A stretch of 64,000 nt of DNA from Pedobacter rhodius (GTDB taxonomy: Bacteria; Bacteroidota; Bacteroidia; Sphingobacteriales; Sphingobacteriaceae), in NCBI RefSeq assembly GCF_027213645.1, contig NZ_JAPWGL010000003.1, positions 248,001-312,000 on the forward strand, read 5' to 3'. Positions 26,463 to 34,435 of this stretch are shown here, in pieces. Position 1 is the first letter of the stretch, and each line of letters begins with the position of its first letter. The position numbers and the translations under genes are program-made. Under the pieces are notes generated by a model. It was not told the origin of the DNA. It ran no database searches and saw only the letters and a program-made list of their open reading frames with translations.

Positions 26463-26930
26463 TTATCTTTTTTTTGCGAAGAAGCTCTTCATGAGAGATG
26501 CACATTCTTCGGCCATAACACCACCTTTCAATTGTGTTTTTGGGTGGAGCAAATTTGTCCCTTTAGATAGAAAACCTCGTTTTTCCTCACGTGCACCATA
26601 AACAATCCGACTTATTTGTGTCCAGTAACTTGCACCTGCACACATTACACATGGTTCGATAGTTACATATAGGGTACAATCTGTCAGGTATTTGCCGCCA
26701 ATGGTTTGGCTGGCTGATGTAAAAGCCTGCATTTCTGCGTGTGCGGTAACATCATTAAAGCGTTCGGTCAAATTATAACCTCTTCCGATAATTCTGTTCT
26801 TTGAAACAACTATGGCTCCAATCGGGATTTCATCTTCAGCTATAGCTTTTTGCGCCTCTGCCAGGGCAAGCTTCATGTAATGAATGTCTTCTGCCTCCGG
26901 ATCGTTGGTTTCGAAATTATAAAAACTCAT
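26463..26930 (-). CDS. tadA: tRNA-specific adenosine deaminase (nucleoside deaminase family)
   Basis: This 155-residue zinc deaminase has HAE at residues 64-66 and PCVMC at 93-97, supplying zinc ligands His64, Cys94 and Cys97 and the catalytic Glu66. The role is A-to-I editing of the wobble base in tRNA-Arg(ACG), an essential step. The length suits TadA, but guanine or cytosine deaminases of the same family cannot be fully excluded. The csaA-like tRNA-binding gene lies 14 bp upstream on the same strand, so both may share a transcript. Confidence 0.88.
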   Translation of the reverse strand: MSFYNFETNDPEAEDIHYMKLALAEAQKAIAEDEIPIGAIVVSKNRIIGRGYNLTERFNDVTAHAEMQAFTSASQTIGGKYLTDCTLYVTIEPCVMCAGASYWTQISRIVYGAREEKRGFLSKGTNLLHPKTQLKGGVMAEECASLMKSFFAKKR

Positions 26931-26944
26931 GGTTCAAAGATAAC

Positions 26945-27280
26945 TTATATCATTTTACTTCCGTTAGGAACTTTTGAGCTTAGCGAGGTTAAAACGATAT
27001 CGCCATTTTCATCTGCAAAACCCGTTACCAAAAACTCAGACATAAACTTACCTATTTGCTTTTTTGGGAAGTTAACGACCCCAATAATCTGCCTGCCTGG
27101 TAAATCTTCTTTTGTATAGTATTTTGTAATTTGCGCACTGCTTGTTTTAATTCCGAACGCACCAAAATCTACCCTTAATTTATAAGCTGGTTTCCTGGCT
27201 TCCGGAAAATCAAAAACTTCCAGTATTGTTCCAACACGCAATTCTACTTTTTCAAAGTCATTCCAGGTTATTTCCTCCAT
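26945..27280 (-). CDS. csaA: tRNA-binding protein CsaA
   Basis: This 111-residue protein consists of a single tRNA-binding OB domain (EMAP-II/Arc1p type): [20 protein letters not shown], then [19 protein letters not shown] and [18 protein letters not shown]. CsaA binds tRNA and has been described as having chaperone-like activity in Bacillus. It is upstream of tadA, and both concern tRNA. Confidence 0.92.
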   Translation of the reverse strand: MEEITWNDFEKVELRVGTILEVFDFPEARKPAYKLRVDFGAFGIKTSSAQITKYYTKEDLPGRQIIGVVNFPKKQIGKFMSEFLVTGFADENGDIVLTSLSSKVPNGSKMI

Positions 27281-27432
27281 GTTTGTTGTATATTATCAAG
27301 AATGCAAAAGTATAAATTCAGATTGTCAAGCAAATACGATTTTTTTTTAACATATTAATTTTGTTATAAAACCCAATTTTATTTTTTGATTTATTACATT
27401 TAACCCTCTAAACCAAATAATCTGGATAATTA

Positions 27433-29109
27433 ATGAAAAATAACTTACTGGATACGAAAGATTATATCGTTTTCTTAATCTATTTCGTCATCGTTGCGGC
27501 TTACGGCCTGTACATTTACAACAAGAAAAAATCTTTGTCTACAGGCTCTCAGGATTATTTCCTGGCTGAAGGTTCTTTAACCTGGTGGGCAATTGGCGCA
27601 TCATTAATTGCATCCAACATTTCTGCAGAGCAGTTTATCGGCATGAGTGGTTCTGGCTTTAAAATGGGGCTGGCCATTGCAACCTACGAATGGATGGCCG
27701 CAGCAACGTTAATTGTTGTAGCGGTATTTTTTATTCCGGTTTACCTGAAAAACAAGATTTCAACCATGCCACAGTTTCTGCATCAACGCTATAACGGAAC
27801 GGTTGCAATGATAATGGCGGTATTTTGGTTATTGCTTTATGTTGTGGTAAATCTAACATCAATTCTTTATTTGGGTGCTTTAGCAGTAAGCAGTATTTCG
27901 GGCTTTAGTTTAGAATTCTGTATGTACGCCATTGCCATATTTGCCATTGTGATTACTCTAGGCGGAATGAAAGTTATTGGTTATACCGATGTTATTCAAG
28001 TGTTTTTCCTGATTTTAGGCGGACTTGCGACGACCTATCTGGCCTTAAACCTAGTTTCAGATCACTACGGAACTAAAGGTATTTTCGAAGGTTATCACCT
28101 GATGACTTCTAAAGCTTCAGAACATTTCCATATGATTTTGAAACCAGAGAATGAAAATTATATCGACTTGCCGGGCCTCAGTGTTCTTGTAGGGGGTATG
28201 TGGATTGTAAACTTAAATTATTGGGGCTGTAATCAATACATCACCCAGCGGGCCTTAGGTGCTGATTTAAAAACCGCCAGAAGCGGTATATTATTCGCTG
28301 CATTTTTAAAATTACTGATGCCCATTATCGTGGTATTACCTGGTATTGCTGCATACGTACTTTACAAGGATGGCGCTTTTCAAGCCGAAATGCTTCAGGA
28401 TGGTTCAGTAAATCCGGATAGAGCTTATCCGGTATTGTTAAACTTATTGCCGGCAGGTTTAAAAGGGCTATCATTTGCAGCCTTAACCGCTGCTGTAGTT
28501 GCCTCGTTAGCGGGTAAAGCAAATAGTATTGCCACAATTTTTACACTGGATATTTACAAGAAAGTGCTTAAAACAGATGCTTCAGAAAAAAATCTCGTTT
28601 CAACCGGTAAGGTTGCGGTTGTTGTTGCAATGATACTGGGCGTTTTAATTGCACCGCATTTAGGTATCGATAAAAAAGGCGGTTTTCAATATATTCAGGA
28701 ATATACCGGTTTTGTTTCCCCTGGTATTTTTGCCATGTTTATTTTAGGTTTCTTTTGGAAGAGGACAACTTCAAATGCAGCGCTTTTTGCAACCGTTGGC
28801 GGTTTTGGGTTATCACTTCTTTTAAAGTTTCTGCCGGGAATGACTGATCTTTCCTGGCTATCGGGAATGGGCTTTTCAATTAAAAATGCAGCAGGGATTT
28901 ACGAAATACCTTTCTTAGACCGGATGGGCTTTGTATTTCTGTTCTGTATTATTGGCATGTTAATTATTAGTTTAACAGAAAATAAAAATGGCGTAAATCC
29001 TAAAGGTTTGGAAATAGACACTAAAATGTTCAAAACTTCAACAAGTTTTGCTGTCGGCGCCTTGCTGATTTTAGGTCTGCTGGTTGCCCTTTACAGCATT
29101 TATTGGTAG
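27433..29109 (+). CDS. Sodium:solute symporter, probably a sugar transporter (SglT-like)
   Basis: This 558-residue SSS-family protein has about fourteen helices. WAIGASLIASNISAEQFIGMSG (about 51-72) is the TM2 signature of SglT/vSGLT transporters. YWGCNQYITQRALGA (about 263-277) and AALTAAVVASLAGKANSIATIF (about 351-372) carry the sodium- and sugar-site helices. It imports a hexose-type sugar with Na+; the exact sugar is not readable. It is a single-gene unit with its own terminator. Confidence 0.92.
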   Translation: MKNNLLDTKDYIVFLIYFVIVAAYGLYIYNKKKSLSTGSQDYFLAEGSLTWWAIGASLIASNISAEQFIGMSGSGFKMGLAIATYEWMAAATLIVVAVFFIPVYLKNKISTMPQFLHQRYNGTVAMIMAVFWLLLYVVVNLTSILYLGALAVSSISGFSLEFCMYAIAIFAIVITLGGMKVIGYTDVIQVFFLILGGLATTYLALNLVSDHYGTKGIFEGYHLMTSKASEHFHMILKPENENYIDLPGLSVLVGGMWIVNLNYWGCNQYITQRALGADLKTARSGILFAAFLKLLMPIIVVLPGIAAYVLYKDGAFQAEMLQDGSVNPDRAYPVLLNLLPAGLKGLSFAALTAAVVASLAGKANSIATIFTLDIYKKVLKTDASEKNLVSTGKVAVVVAMILGVLIAPHLGIDKKGGFQYIQEYTGFVSPGIFAMFILGFFWKRTTSNAALFATVGGFGLSLLLKFLPGMTDLSWLSGMGFSIKNAAGIYEIPFLDRMGFVFLFCIIGMLIISLTENKNGVNPKGLEIDTKMFKTSTSFAVGALLILGLLVALYSIYW

Positions 29110-29134
29110 AAGCAAATTTGAAAATACAGGTAAG

Positions 29135-29165
29135 CGCTTCGGGAAACCGGAGCGTTTTTTTTTTT
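29135..29165 (+). terminator. Intrinsic terminator with GAAA tetraloop after the symporter
   Basis: An 8-bp stem with one wobble (29135-29142 with 29147-29154) closes a GAAA loop and is followed by eleven T residues. Confidence 0.9.
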
Positions 29166-29541
29166 GACTAAATTAGTTGAGTTATATATGACCTTGTCAA
29201 CATTTAAGTTCAAGCTTAATAACCTGAATTCGATAATTTCTTATTGAAAATCACATTTTATAAGCACCTAACTTAGTCTCATCGTCGTGCTGAGTTTTTC
29301 AGGTGATAATACTTTTATTGGCATTCATGAAGATTAAGCCATTCATTTCATTATCTTTCTGGCATGAAGCCCCTGAAATACCTTGCCTGCGGCAGGCAGG
29401 AATCGATAGCTATCGGATCAGGTTGACGACCATTTCAATCTAAAGCGCAGTTAAAACAGTATAAAAGGAGTTTTTAATAATCGAACGAAGGTTAATATTA
29501 AACGTTAAGAAAAACTAATCGCTTATTTATCGTTCAAATAA
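29166..29541. repeat. Gene-free gap with palindromic repeat debris
   Basis: This 376-bp gap has no credible gene. GCCTGC/GGCAGGC (about 29385-29398) and CGATAGCTATCG (29403-29414) are adjacent palindromes. The second is the same core as in the elements at 33401 and 62097. The rest is AT-rich without clear motifs. Confidence 0.45.
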
Positions 29542-29922
29542 CTATTGAGCACAAGGCCCCTCAGGAATTTCCTTGCTTATTTTAATCACTTTGGTTACCA
29601 CGAGTGTGGAGTCGAAATCAGCTGCAACGGTTGCCGTATCAGACTTTGCAAAATAACCCTGTAATTCTACATAAACGGGTTCGTAGGGTTTCTCGAAGTT
29701 TAAGTTACTATAGGATAGTTCAAGATTTTTAACACTATCCGCAACCCAATATTCCCTGCCATCTTCACAAAAAGTAAATGACTTCATTTCCGGACCAAAG
29801 CTATATAAACCTTTAACAATTTTGATGTTACTAATCGCTTCCGGCTTCTCTTCTCTGTTACAAGCGGTAAGGATTACACCAGATAGCATAATGAATACGG
29901 TTGCCTGTTTAAATAACTTCAT
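29542..29922 (-). CDS. Small lipoprotein with NlpE/OB-like domain
   Basis: I take ATG 29922, giving 126 residues with a lipoprotein signal (MKLFKQATVFIMLSGVILTAC, acylated Cys at 21); the longer frame adds an implausible basic N-terminus and overlaps the upstream gene. The mature part, with GLYSFGPEMKSFTFCEDGREYWV, YEPVYVELQGYF and a C-terminal PEGPCAQ, resembles the OB-like domain of NlpE-type lipoproteins, including two cysteines that could pair. It starts two bases after the LolC/E-like permease stop, so it is in the same operon as a lipoprotein-sorting component. Confidence 0.65.
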   Translation of the reverse strand: MKLFKQATVFIMLSGVILTACNREEKPEAISNIKIVKGLYSFGPEMKSFTFCEDGREYWVADSVKNLELSYSNLNFEKPYEPVYVELQGYFAKSDTATVAADFDSTLVVTKVIKISKEIPEGPCAQ

Positions 29923-29924
29923 GT

Positions 29925-31151
29925 TTATAAGGTTTGATTTAGCTGATCTATCTTTTTTACGCTTAAATTTGATGACAAAGCAGATGCCAAAAATGAGAAA
30001 AATCCAACGGTTAGAAAAACTAAAATAAAATCTTTCCATTTAAGTCCTATCGGATAAGAACTTACAAGTGTATCTTCTCCCATCTTGATTAAACCATAAT
30101 GATGCTGCAGGAAATAAAATATAAGGCCAATTATCAAGCCAAGGATACAGCCAGACATGGTAATCATCATTCCTTCCAGTAGAAATATTCGTTTTATTAG
30201 TTTCTTACTTGCGCCCAAACTACTTAAAATGGCAATATCTTTTACTTTATCTATCACCAGCATGGTAAGCGAACCGATAATATTGAATATAGCAATAATT
30301 AAAATAAACGTAAGGATGATGTATACGGCCCATTTCTCGGTATTTAAAATATGGTATAGCGAACGGTTTTGTTCGGCTCTGTTACGTACTTCAAATGCAT
30401 TGCCTGCCTTTTCTGAAATCTCTTTCTGAAAATTATCAATATTTACACCCGGTTTGAAGTTAATTTCTATCGAGGAAATGTTTTTTTCTTCTCCTAAAAG
30501 TTCCCTGGCAAAATCGAGTGGCACTACTATTCCATTATCAAATTCCTGCTGAACTTCAAATACACCACTAACCCGAATGCTTTTATTTAAGAAACCATCA
30601 GCCGGGTTTAGATTATTAACAGCTATGTTTTTTTTTGGCGAATAAATTTCCAGTTCTGTAAACGGATCTACGGTGTTTACGGCCAAATAAGTCTGCAGCG
30701 CAGAACCTATTACAGAACTATAGCCACTTTTGTTACTGAGTATAAACCTGCCTTCCCGTATTGTGCTGTCTAACTTTGGATTTTTCAGGTAATCGTAGCT
30801 TACACCTTTAACCATGCCAACAGCTTGTTTATTATTATATTTTAATAAAGCATTTTCTTGCAGAACCTCAGTAAAGGAATAAACTGCCTTACTTTTTTTC
30901 AGCTCATTAAAATATTTGGTATCCGGATTAAATGTTTTCCCTTTGGCAGGAAGAATGACAAGCTCCGGGGTCATCGTATTAAACATATTTAAAATAGTCA
31001 CCTCAAGCCCATTAAACACGGATAGAATGATAATCAGCGCGGCACTGCCCACCATAACACCAACCATAGAGATGCCAGAAATCAGGTTGATGGCATTCGT
31101 CGATTTCTTAGCAAATAAATACCTTTTGGCAATATATAGAGGTGTATTCAC
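29925..31151 (-). CDS. Lipoprotein-releasing ABC transporter permease, LolC/LolE type
   Basis: This 408-residue protein has the FtsX-like layout: TM1 at about 22-48 (ISMVGVMVGSAALIIILSVFNGLEV), a large periplasmic domain (about 50-270), then three helices (about 275-300, 325-350 and 372-395). YIAKRYLFAKK at the N-terminus is typical of LolC/E. Such permeases pull mature lipoproteins from the inner membrane with LolD ATPase, which is not in this window. A small lipoprotein gene follows directly. Confidence 0.9.
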   Translation of the reverse strand: MNTPLYIAKRYLFAKKSTNAINLISGISMVGVMVGSAALIIILSVFNGLEVTILNMFNTMTPELVILPAKGKTFNPDTKYFNELKKSKAVYSFTEVLQENALLKYNNKQAVGMVKGVSYDYLKNPKLDSTIREGRFILSNKSGYSSVIGSALQTYLAVNTVDPFTELEIYSPKKNIAVNNLNPADGFLNKSIRVSGVFEVQQEFDNGIVVPLDFARELLGEEKNISSIEINFKPGVNIDNFQKEISEKAGNAFEVRNRAEQNRSLYHILNTEKWAVYIILTFILIIAIFNIIGSLTMLVIDKVKDIAILSSLGASKKLIKRIFLLEGMMITMSGCILGLIIGLIFYFLQHHYGLIKMGEDTLVSSYPIGLKWKDFILVFLTVGFFSFLASALSSNLSVKKIDQLNQTL

Positions 31152-31170
31152 AGGTTAAATATAAATAAAA

Positions 31171-31262
31171 ATGTAAGACGGATATAATGGAAGAGGTAAG
31201 ATGGAAAAGGCAAAATGGATAATGTAACATGTCAACCCCCATCATCCGTTATTCCATCTTAC
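31171..31262. repeat. Heptad-like repeat tract with inverted halves
   Basis: The 112-bp gap between the MBL hydrolase and the permease is nearly filled by near-repeats of 7 or 14 bp: ATGGA recurs at 31187, 31201 and 31215. GTAAGATGGA (31196-31205) is matched by its inverse TCCATCTTAC (31253-31262). On RNA this could fold into a hairpin. Confidence 0.5.
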
Positions 31263-31263
31263 A

Positions 31264-31902
31264 TCAAAAATATGGGTTATGTTCTTTTTCAAATCCGATG
31301 GTTGTTGCCGGGCCGTGGCCGGGATAAACTTTTACCGCATCCGGAAGTTTAAATAATTTCGTTTCAATATTATTAATCAGCTGTTGATGATTGCCGCCTG
31401 GTAAATCTGTACGGCCAATGCTGCCGTAAAAAAGAACGTCTCCGCCAATTAAAAAGCCATCCGCCTTGCCGTAAAAACACAGGTGGGCAGGTGAATGCCC
31501 GGGTGCGAAAATCAATTCCAAGGTACTATTACCAAATTTAACCGTTCCTGTTTCTTCTAAAAAAGTTTCCGGTTCCGGCGAAAGTTCGTACTTCGAAAAA
31601 CCCATTTGCGGTGCATAACCCGGAACAGATTGTAAAACCTGTAATTCGCCTTTATGAAATTGTGGTTTTAAACCCCAGGTATCAAAAACAAATTTATTTC
31701 CGAAAACGTGGTCTAAATGGCAATGCGTATTTAAAAGTAGAACCGGGTTAAGGTTATTTTCTTTTATAAAGCTTACAAGTTCGTTTTGCTCAAAACCCTC
31801 GTACATGCCTGGGTCGATGATAACACATTCCTTTGTTTCATCGAACAAAACATACGTGTTTTCGCTGTAAGCATTAAATGTAAATAGTTTTATATTAATC
31901 AT
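31264..31902 (-). CDS. MBL-fold metallo-hydrolase (glyoxalase II-like)
   Basis: This 212-residue enzyme has the binuclear metal motif THCHLDH at residues 59-65, further ligands in FAPGHSPAHLCFYG and GGDVLF, and a final VYPGHGPATTIGFEKEHNPYF, typical of the glyoxalase-II-like subgroup common in bacteria. It probably hydrolyses a thioester or similar bond; the substrate is unknown. It lies 18 bp after gldD in the same strand cluster. Confidence 0.9.
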   Translation of the reverse strand: MINIKLFTFNAYSENTYVLFDETKECVIIDPGMYEGFEQNELVSFIKENNLNPVLLLNTHCHLDHVFGNKFVFDTWGLKPQFHKGELQVLQSVPGYAPQMGFSKYELSPEPETFLEETGTVKFGNSTLELIFAPGHSPAHLCFYGKADGFLIGGDVLFYGSIGRTDLPGGNHQQLINNIETKLFKLPDAVKVYPGHGPATTIGFEKEHNPYF

Positions 31903-31920
31903 TTTTATAAGATTGGAAAA

Positions 31921-32523
31921 TTAATCCTTCCATTTAAAAGTGGTTATCATTTTATCGATATCTTTCTTTATAAATTTTATAACCGGTTCAATGGAGTCAT
32001 ACTGCGGCCGCTCATTAAAGTACAGTGCAGCTCTGAAGTAATGTTTTGTGCTGTCCGTTAAAAAAAACTGAACCGACGAAGCCGTATTACCTTCGATTGC
32101 ATAATAAATACCATATACTTTTCTATCAGGATAATTAATCAGTTTCTGATCAATGGCGCTTGCTTTAATGGTGTGTTTAAAGGCCAGCTTCCTGGCATCT
32201 TCTACCATTTCTTCATATTCCGATTTATTAGCAACATCATAATATGTTAAATGCAGAAATCCGTTAAAAGGAATAAAATGCATATTGTACCAGTTCTCTT
32301 CTGCATTTTTGCCTTTATCTGCTTCCATTTTTGCATAAACGGGATAATCAAAAGTAAATGGCGCTGAAGATTTGAATTCCTGATATTTTTTCTCCGGATA
32401 CAGTATCCTGAAATAGCCCCTCGGCTTCGGACTGTATTCATTGTTCTGACATGCAGCCATAAACAGCAGCATTAACAGTGGAATAAAAAACAGGTATTTT
32501 AATTTTGCAGATCGCCTCATCAT
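31921..32523 (-). CDS. gldD: Gliding motility lipoprotein GldD
   Basis: This 200-residue lipoprotein (signal up to AAC, acylated Cys at 25) has PKPRGYFRILYPEKKYQEF near the mature N-terminus and later VYGIYYAIEGNTASSVQFFLTD, both hallmarks of GldD. In Flavobacterium, GldD is needed for gliding and associated with type IX secretion. In Sphingobacteriaceae it is present even in strains not known to glide. It lies 31 bp after aroE. Confidence 0.93.
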   Translation of the reverse strand: MMRRSAKLKYLFFIPLLMLLFMAACQNNEYSPKPRGYFRILYPEKKYQEFKSSAPFTFDYPVYAKMEADKGKNAEENWYNMHFIPFNGFLHLTYYDVANKSEYEEMVEDARKLAFKHTIKASAIDQKLINYPDRKVYGIYYAIEGNTASSVQFFLTDSTKHYFRAALYFNERPQYDSIEPVIKFIKKDIDKMITTFKWKD

Positions 32524-32554
32524 TTATTTAAACAGCATGCAATAATAACGCTAA

Positions 32555-33304
32555 TTAAGGGATATTGTTCCAGATATCCCACGCCTTTTCTGCCTGTTTA
32601 TATAACATTTCCAAACCATTTTTAATCGCAGCACCTCTTTCTGCCGCTTTTGTTAAAAATGTTGTTTCTAAAGGATTGTAAACCAAATCGTAGGCTAAAT
32701 GACCTGCATCTAACTGCATAAAATCAATAGCAGGATACGTAGCTATATCAGGTAACATTCCTAAAGGGGTTGTATTAACGAGTAATTTATGGGATTTTAA
32801 AATTTCAGGCGTAACATCACCATATAAAATAGCTCCATTAGTGGCTTTGCGAACCACAACCTGGTAATCGATATTTAATTTCTGAAGAACGTATTTTACG
32901 GCTTTGGCGGCACCACCATCTCCAAAAACCAAAGCTTTATCATGTTGAGGTTTTAATAAAGGCTTTAAAGATGCTTCAAATCCATATGCATCGGTATTAT
33001 ACCCTTTCAGATAAATTTCGTTACCAAATTTTTTAATTGAAATACAATTTACCGCTCCAATTTTTTCAGCAGCTTCTTCAATTTCATTCAGATAATCGAG
33101 TACACTTATCTTATGCGGAATAGTCACATTTAATCCACAAAGTGATGGATTTACTTCAAGTAAACCTGGCAATGATGTTATATATTCTATAGGAAAAAGC
33201 TCATATTGATGATCGGCAATTCCTTCATGAAGAAACTTTTCGGTAAAATATTTTTTAGAAAAAGAATGCGATAGCGGATAACCGATTAAACCGTAAGTTT
33301 TCAT
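32555..33304 (-). CDS. aroE: Shikimate dehydrogenase
   Basis: This 249-residue enzyme converts 3-dehydroshikimate to shikimate with NADPH. YPLSHSFSKKYF (residues 8-19) binds shikimate, NVTIPHKISVLDYL (about 59-72) has the catalytic Lys, and VFGDGGAAKAVKYVL (about 125-139) is the nucleotide-binding loop. The length is slightly under the usual 270. The 302-bp gap before it, full of hairpin repeats, separates it from comA. Confidence 0.95.
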   Translation of the reverse strand: MKTYGLIGYPLSHSFSKKYFTEKFLHEGIADHQYELFPIEYITSLPGLLEVNPSLCGLNVTIPHKISVLDYLNEIEEAAEKIGAVNCISIKKFGNEIYLKGYNTDAYGFEASLKPLLKPQHDKALVFGDGGAAKAVKYVLQKLNIDYQVVVRKATNGAILYGDVTPEILKSHKLLVNTTPLGMLPDIATYPAIDFMQLDAGHLAYDLVYNPLETTFLTKAAERGAAIKNGLEMLYKQAEKAWDIWNNIP

Positions 33305-33606
33305 AGTTGTATTTACGTCATTTTAAGGGCTAATTTATTTAATAAAAATCAATATAAATGACAGAAAAATTTAGGAAAATCAAACCCTCTAGATCCCGTC
33401 ATCCGATAGCTATCGGATCGAGACGACGAATTTCTTTTGACCTGTCAATGGTAGCGAGCCTGCACTTCGACTTCGCTCAGTGCAGGACAAACTATTATTT
33501 TGTTTTCGACCATTGAAAAGTCTTCGACTACGCTCAGACTGACAACATTTCTCTAAACTTAATGACATTGCAGGCAGGCTTCGTACCTCGCAATGACGGG
33601 TTATTT
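33305..33606. repeat. Gap built from palindromic repeats
   Basis: There is no gene in these 302 bp. From 33396 on it holds CCGATAGCTATCGG (33403-33416), nested inverted repeats TCAATGGT/ACCATTGA (33445-33452 and 33509-33516) around CCTGCACT/AGTGCAGG (33459-33466 and 33479-33486), and CATTGC/GCAATG (33566-33571 and 33590-33595). GTCAATGGTAGCG also begins the element at 62026. Confidence 0.6.
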
Positions 33607-34374
33607 TTATTTACCTGAATTAAGGAAATGGTCAAACGTATCGCCACGTAAGCCCAAACGAATGGTTTCTAAAGGAATAACTTCGGCAGGGGCAATGTTA
33701 CCAAGGTTTACATTTGAGCCGATTAACTTGATAAACCAAACCTGCTGCTCTTTTTGAGGCGCTTCCCAAATAATGGTTTCTTCGGGGATTTGAGTTAATA
33801 TTTCATCGACCAAGCCTTCTCTTACTTCACCGCTACCACGATAAATACCAACATTTCCGCCTTCGCGGGCTTCGGCAATAACTTTCCACGAACCGGCTTC
33901 AATTTCAGCATTCATTAATTTAATCCACTTGTATGGCGCAAAAATTTTCGCCGCATCCTTACTTCCAACCTCGGAAATTACGGTAACCTGTTTCGCAAGT
34001 TTGCTGATGTATTCACATTTCAGATCATGTTCAATTTCGATAGAGCCGTCGGATACTTCTGCATATTCCATCCCGTACTGCTCTAATACACGCTGATAAT
34101 CTTCAAACTGGTTACGAATAATAAATGCTTCGAATAGTGTTCCGCCAAAATAAGTCGGTATACCGGCACTTTTATATAAAGCTAATTTCTCTTTAAGATT
34201 TGGCGTAACATGCGAGGTTGCCCATCCTAATTTTACAATGTCTGTATGTACACCGGCAACTTCAATAAAATCTTCTACCTGACGAAGACTTAATCCCTTA
34301 TCCATAACCATTGTTAAGCCTTTCTGGCGTGGTTTAGACGGACGTTCGGGAACGTTTAATAATGGGTAATTCAT
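33607..34374 (-). CDS. comA: Phosphosulfolactate synthase (ComA family)
   Basis: This 255-residue TIM-barrel enzyme joins sulfite to phosphoenolpyruvate, giving (R)-phosphosulfolactate. KPRQKGLTMVMDKGLSLRQVEDF and KLGWATSHVTPNL (about 48-60) are the conserved family segments, and TYFGGTLFEAFI (about 74-85) continues the active site. ComA is the first enzyme of archaeal coenzyme M synthesis; in bacteria it occurs in spore sulfolactate synthesis and in Bacteroidota, where it could feed sulfonates such as sulfonolipid precursors. No partner phosphatase or dehydrogenase is nearby. Confidence 0.88.
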   Translation of the reverse strand: MNYPLLNVPERPSKPRQKGLTMVMDKGLSLRQVEDFIEVAGVHTDIVKLGWATSHVTPNLKEKLALYKSAGIPTYFGGTLFEAFIIRNQFEDYQRVLEQYGMEYAEVSDGSIEIEHDLKCEYISKLAKQVTVISEVGSKDAAKIFAPYKWIKLMNAEIEAGSWKVIAEAREGGNVGIYRGSGEVREGLVDEILTQIPEETIIWEAPQKEQQVWFIKLIGSNVNLGNIAPAEVIPLETIRLGLRGDTFDHFLNSGK

Positions 34375-34435
34375 ATGTGTACAAAAGTGAAAAAAATTTT
34401 GAGATTTATTTGTTAAATTTTTCTCACACGGATTG

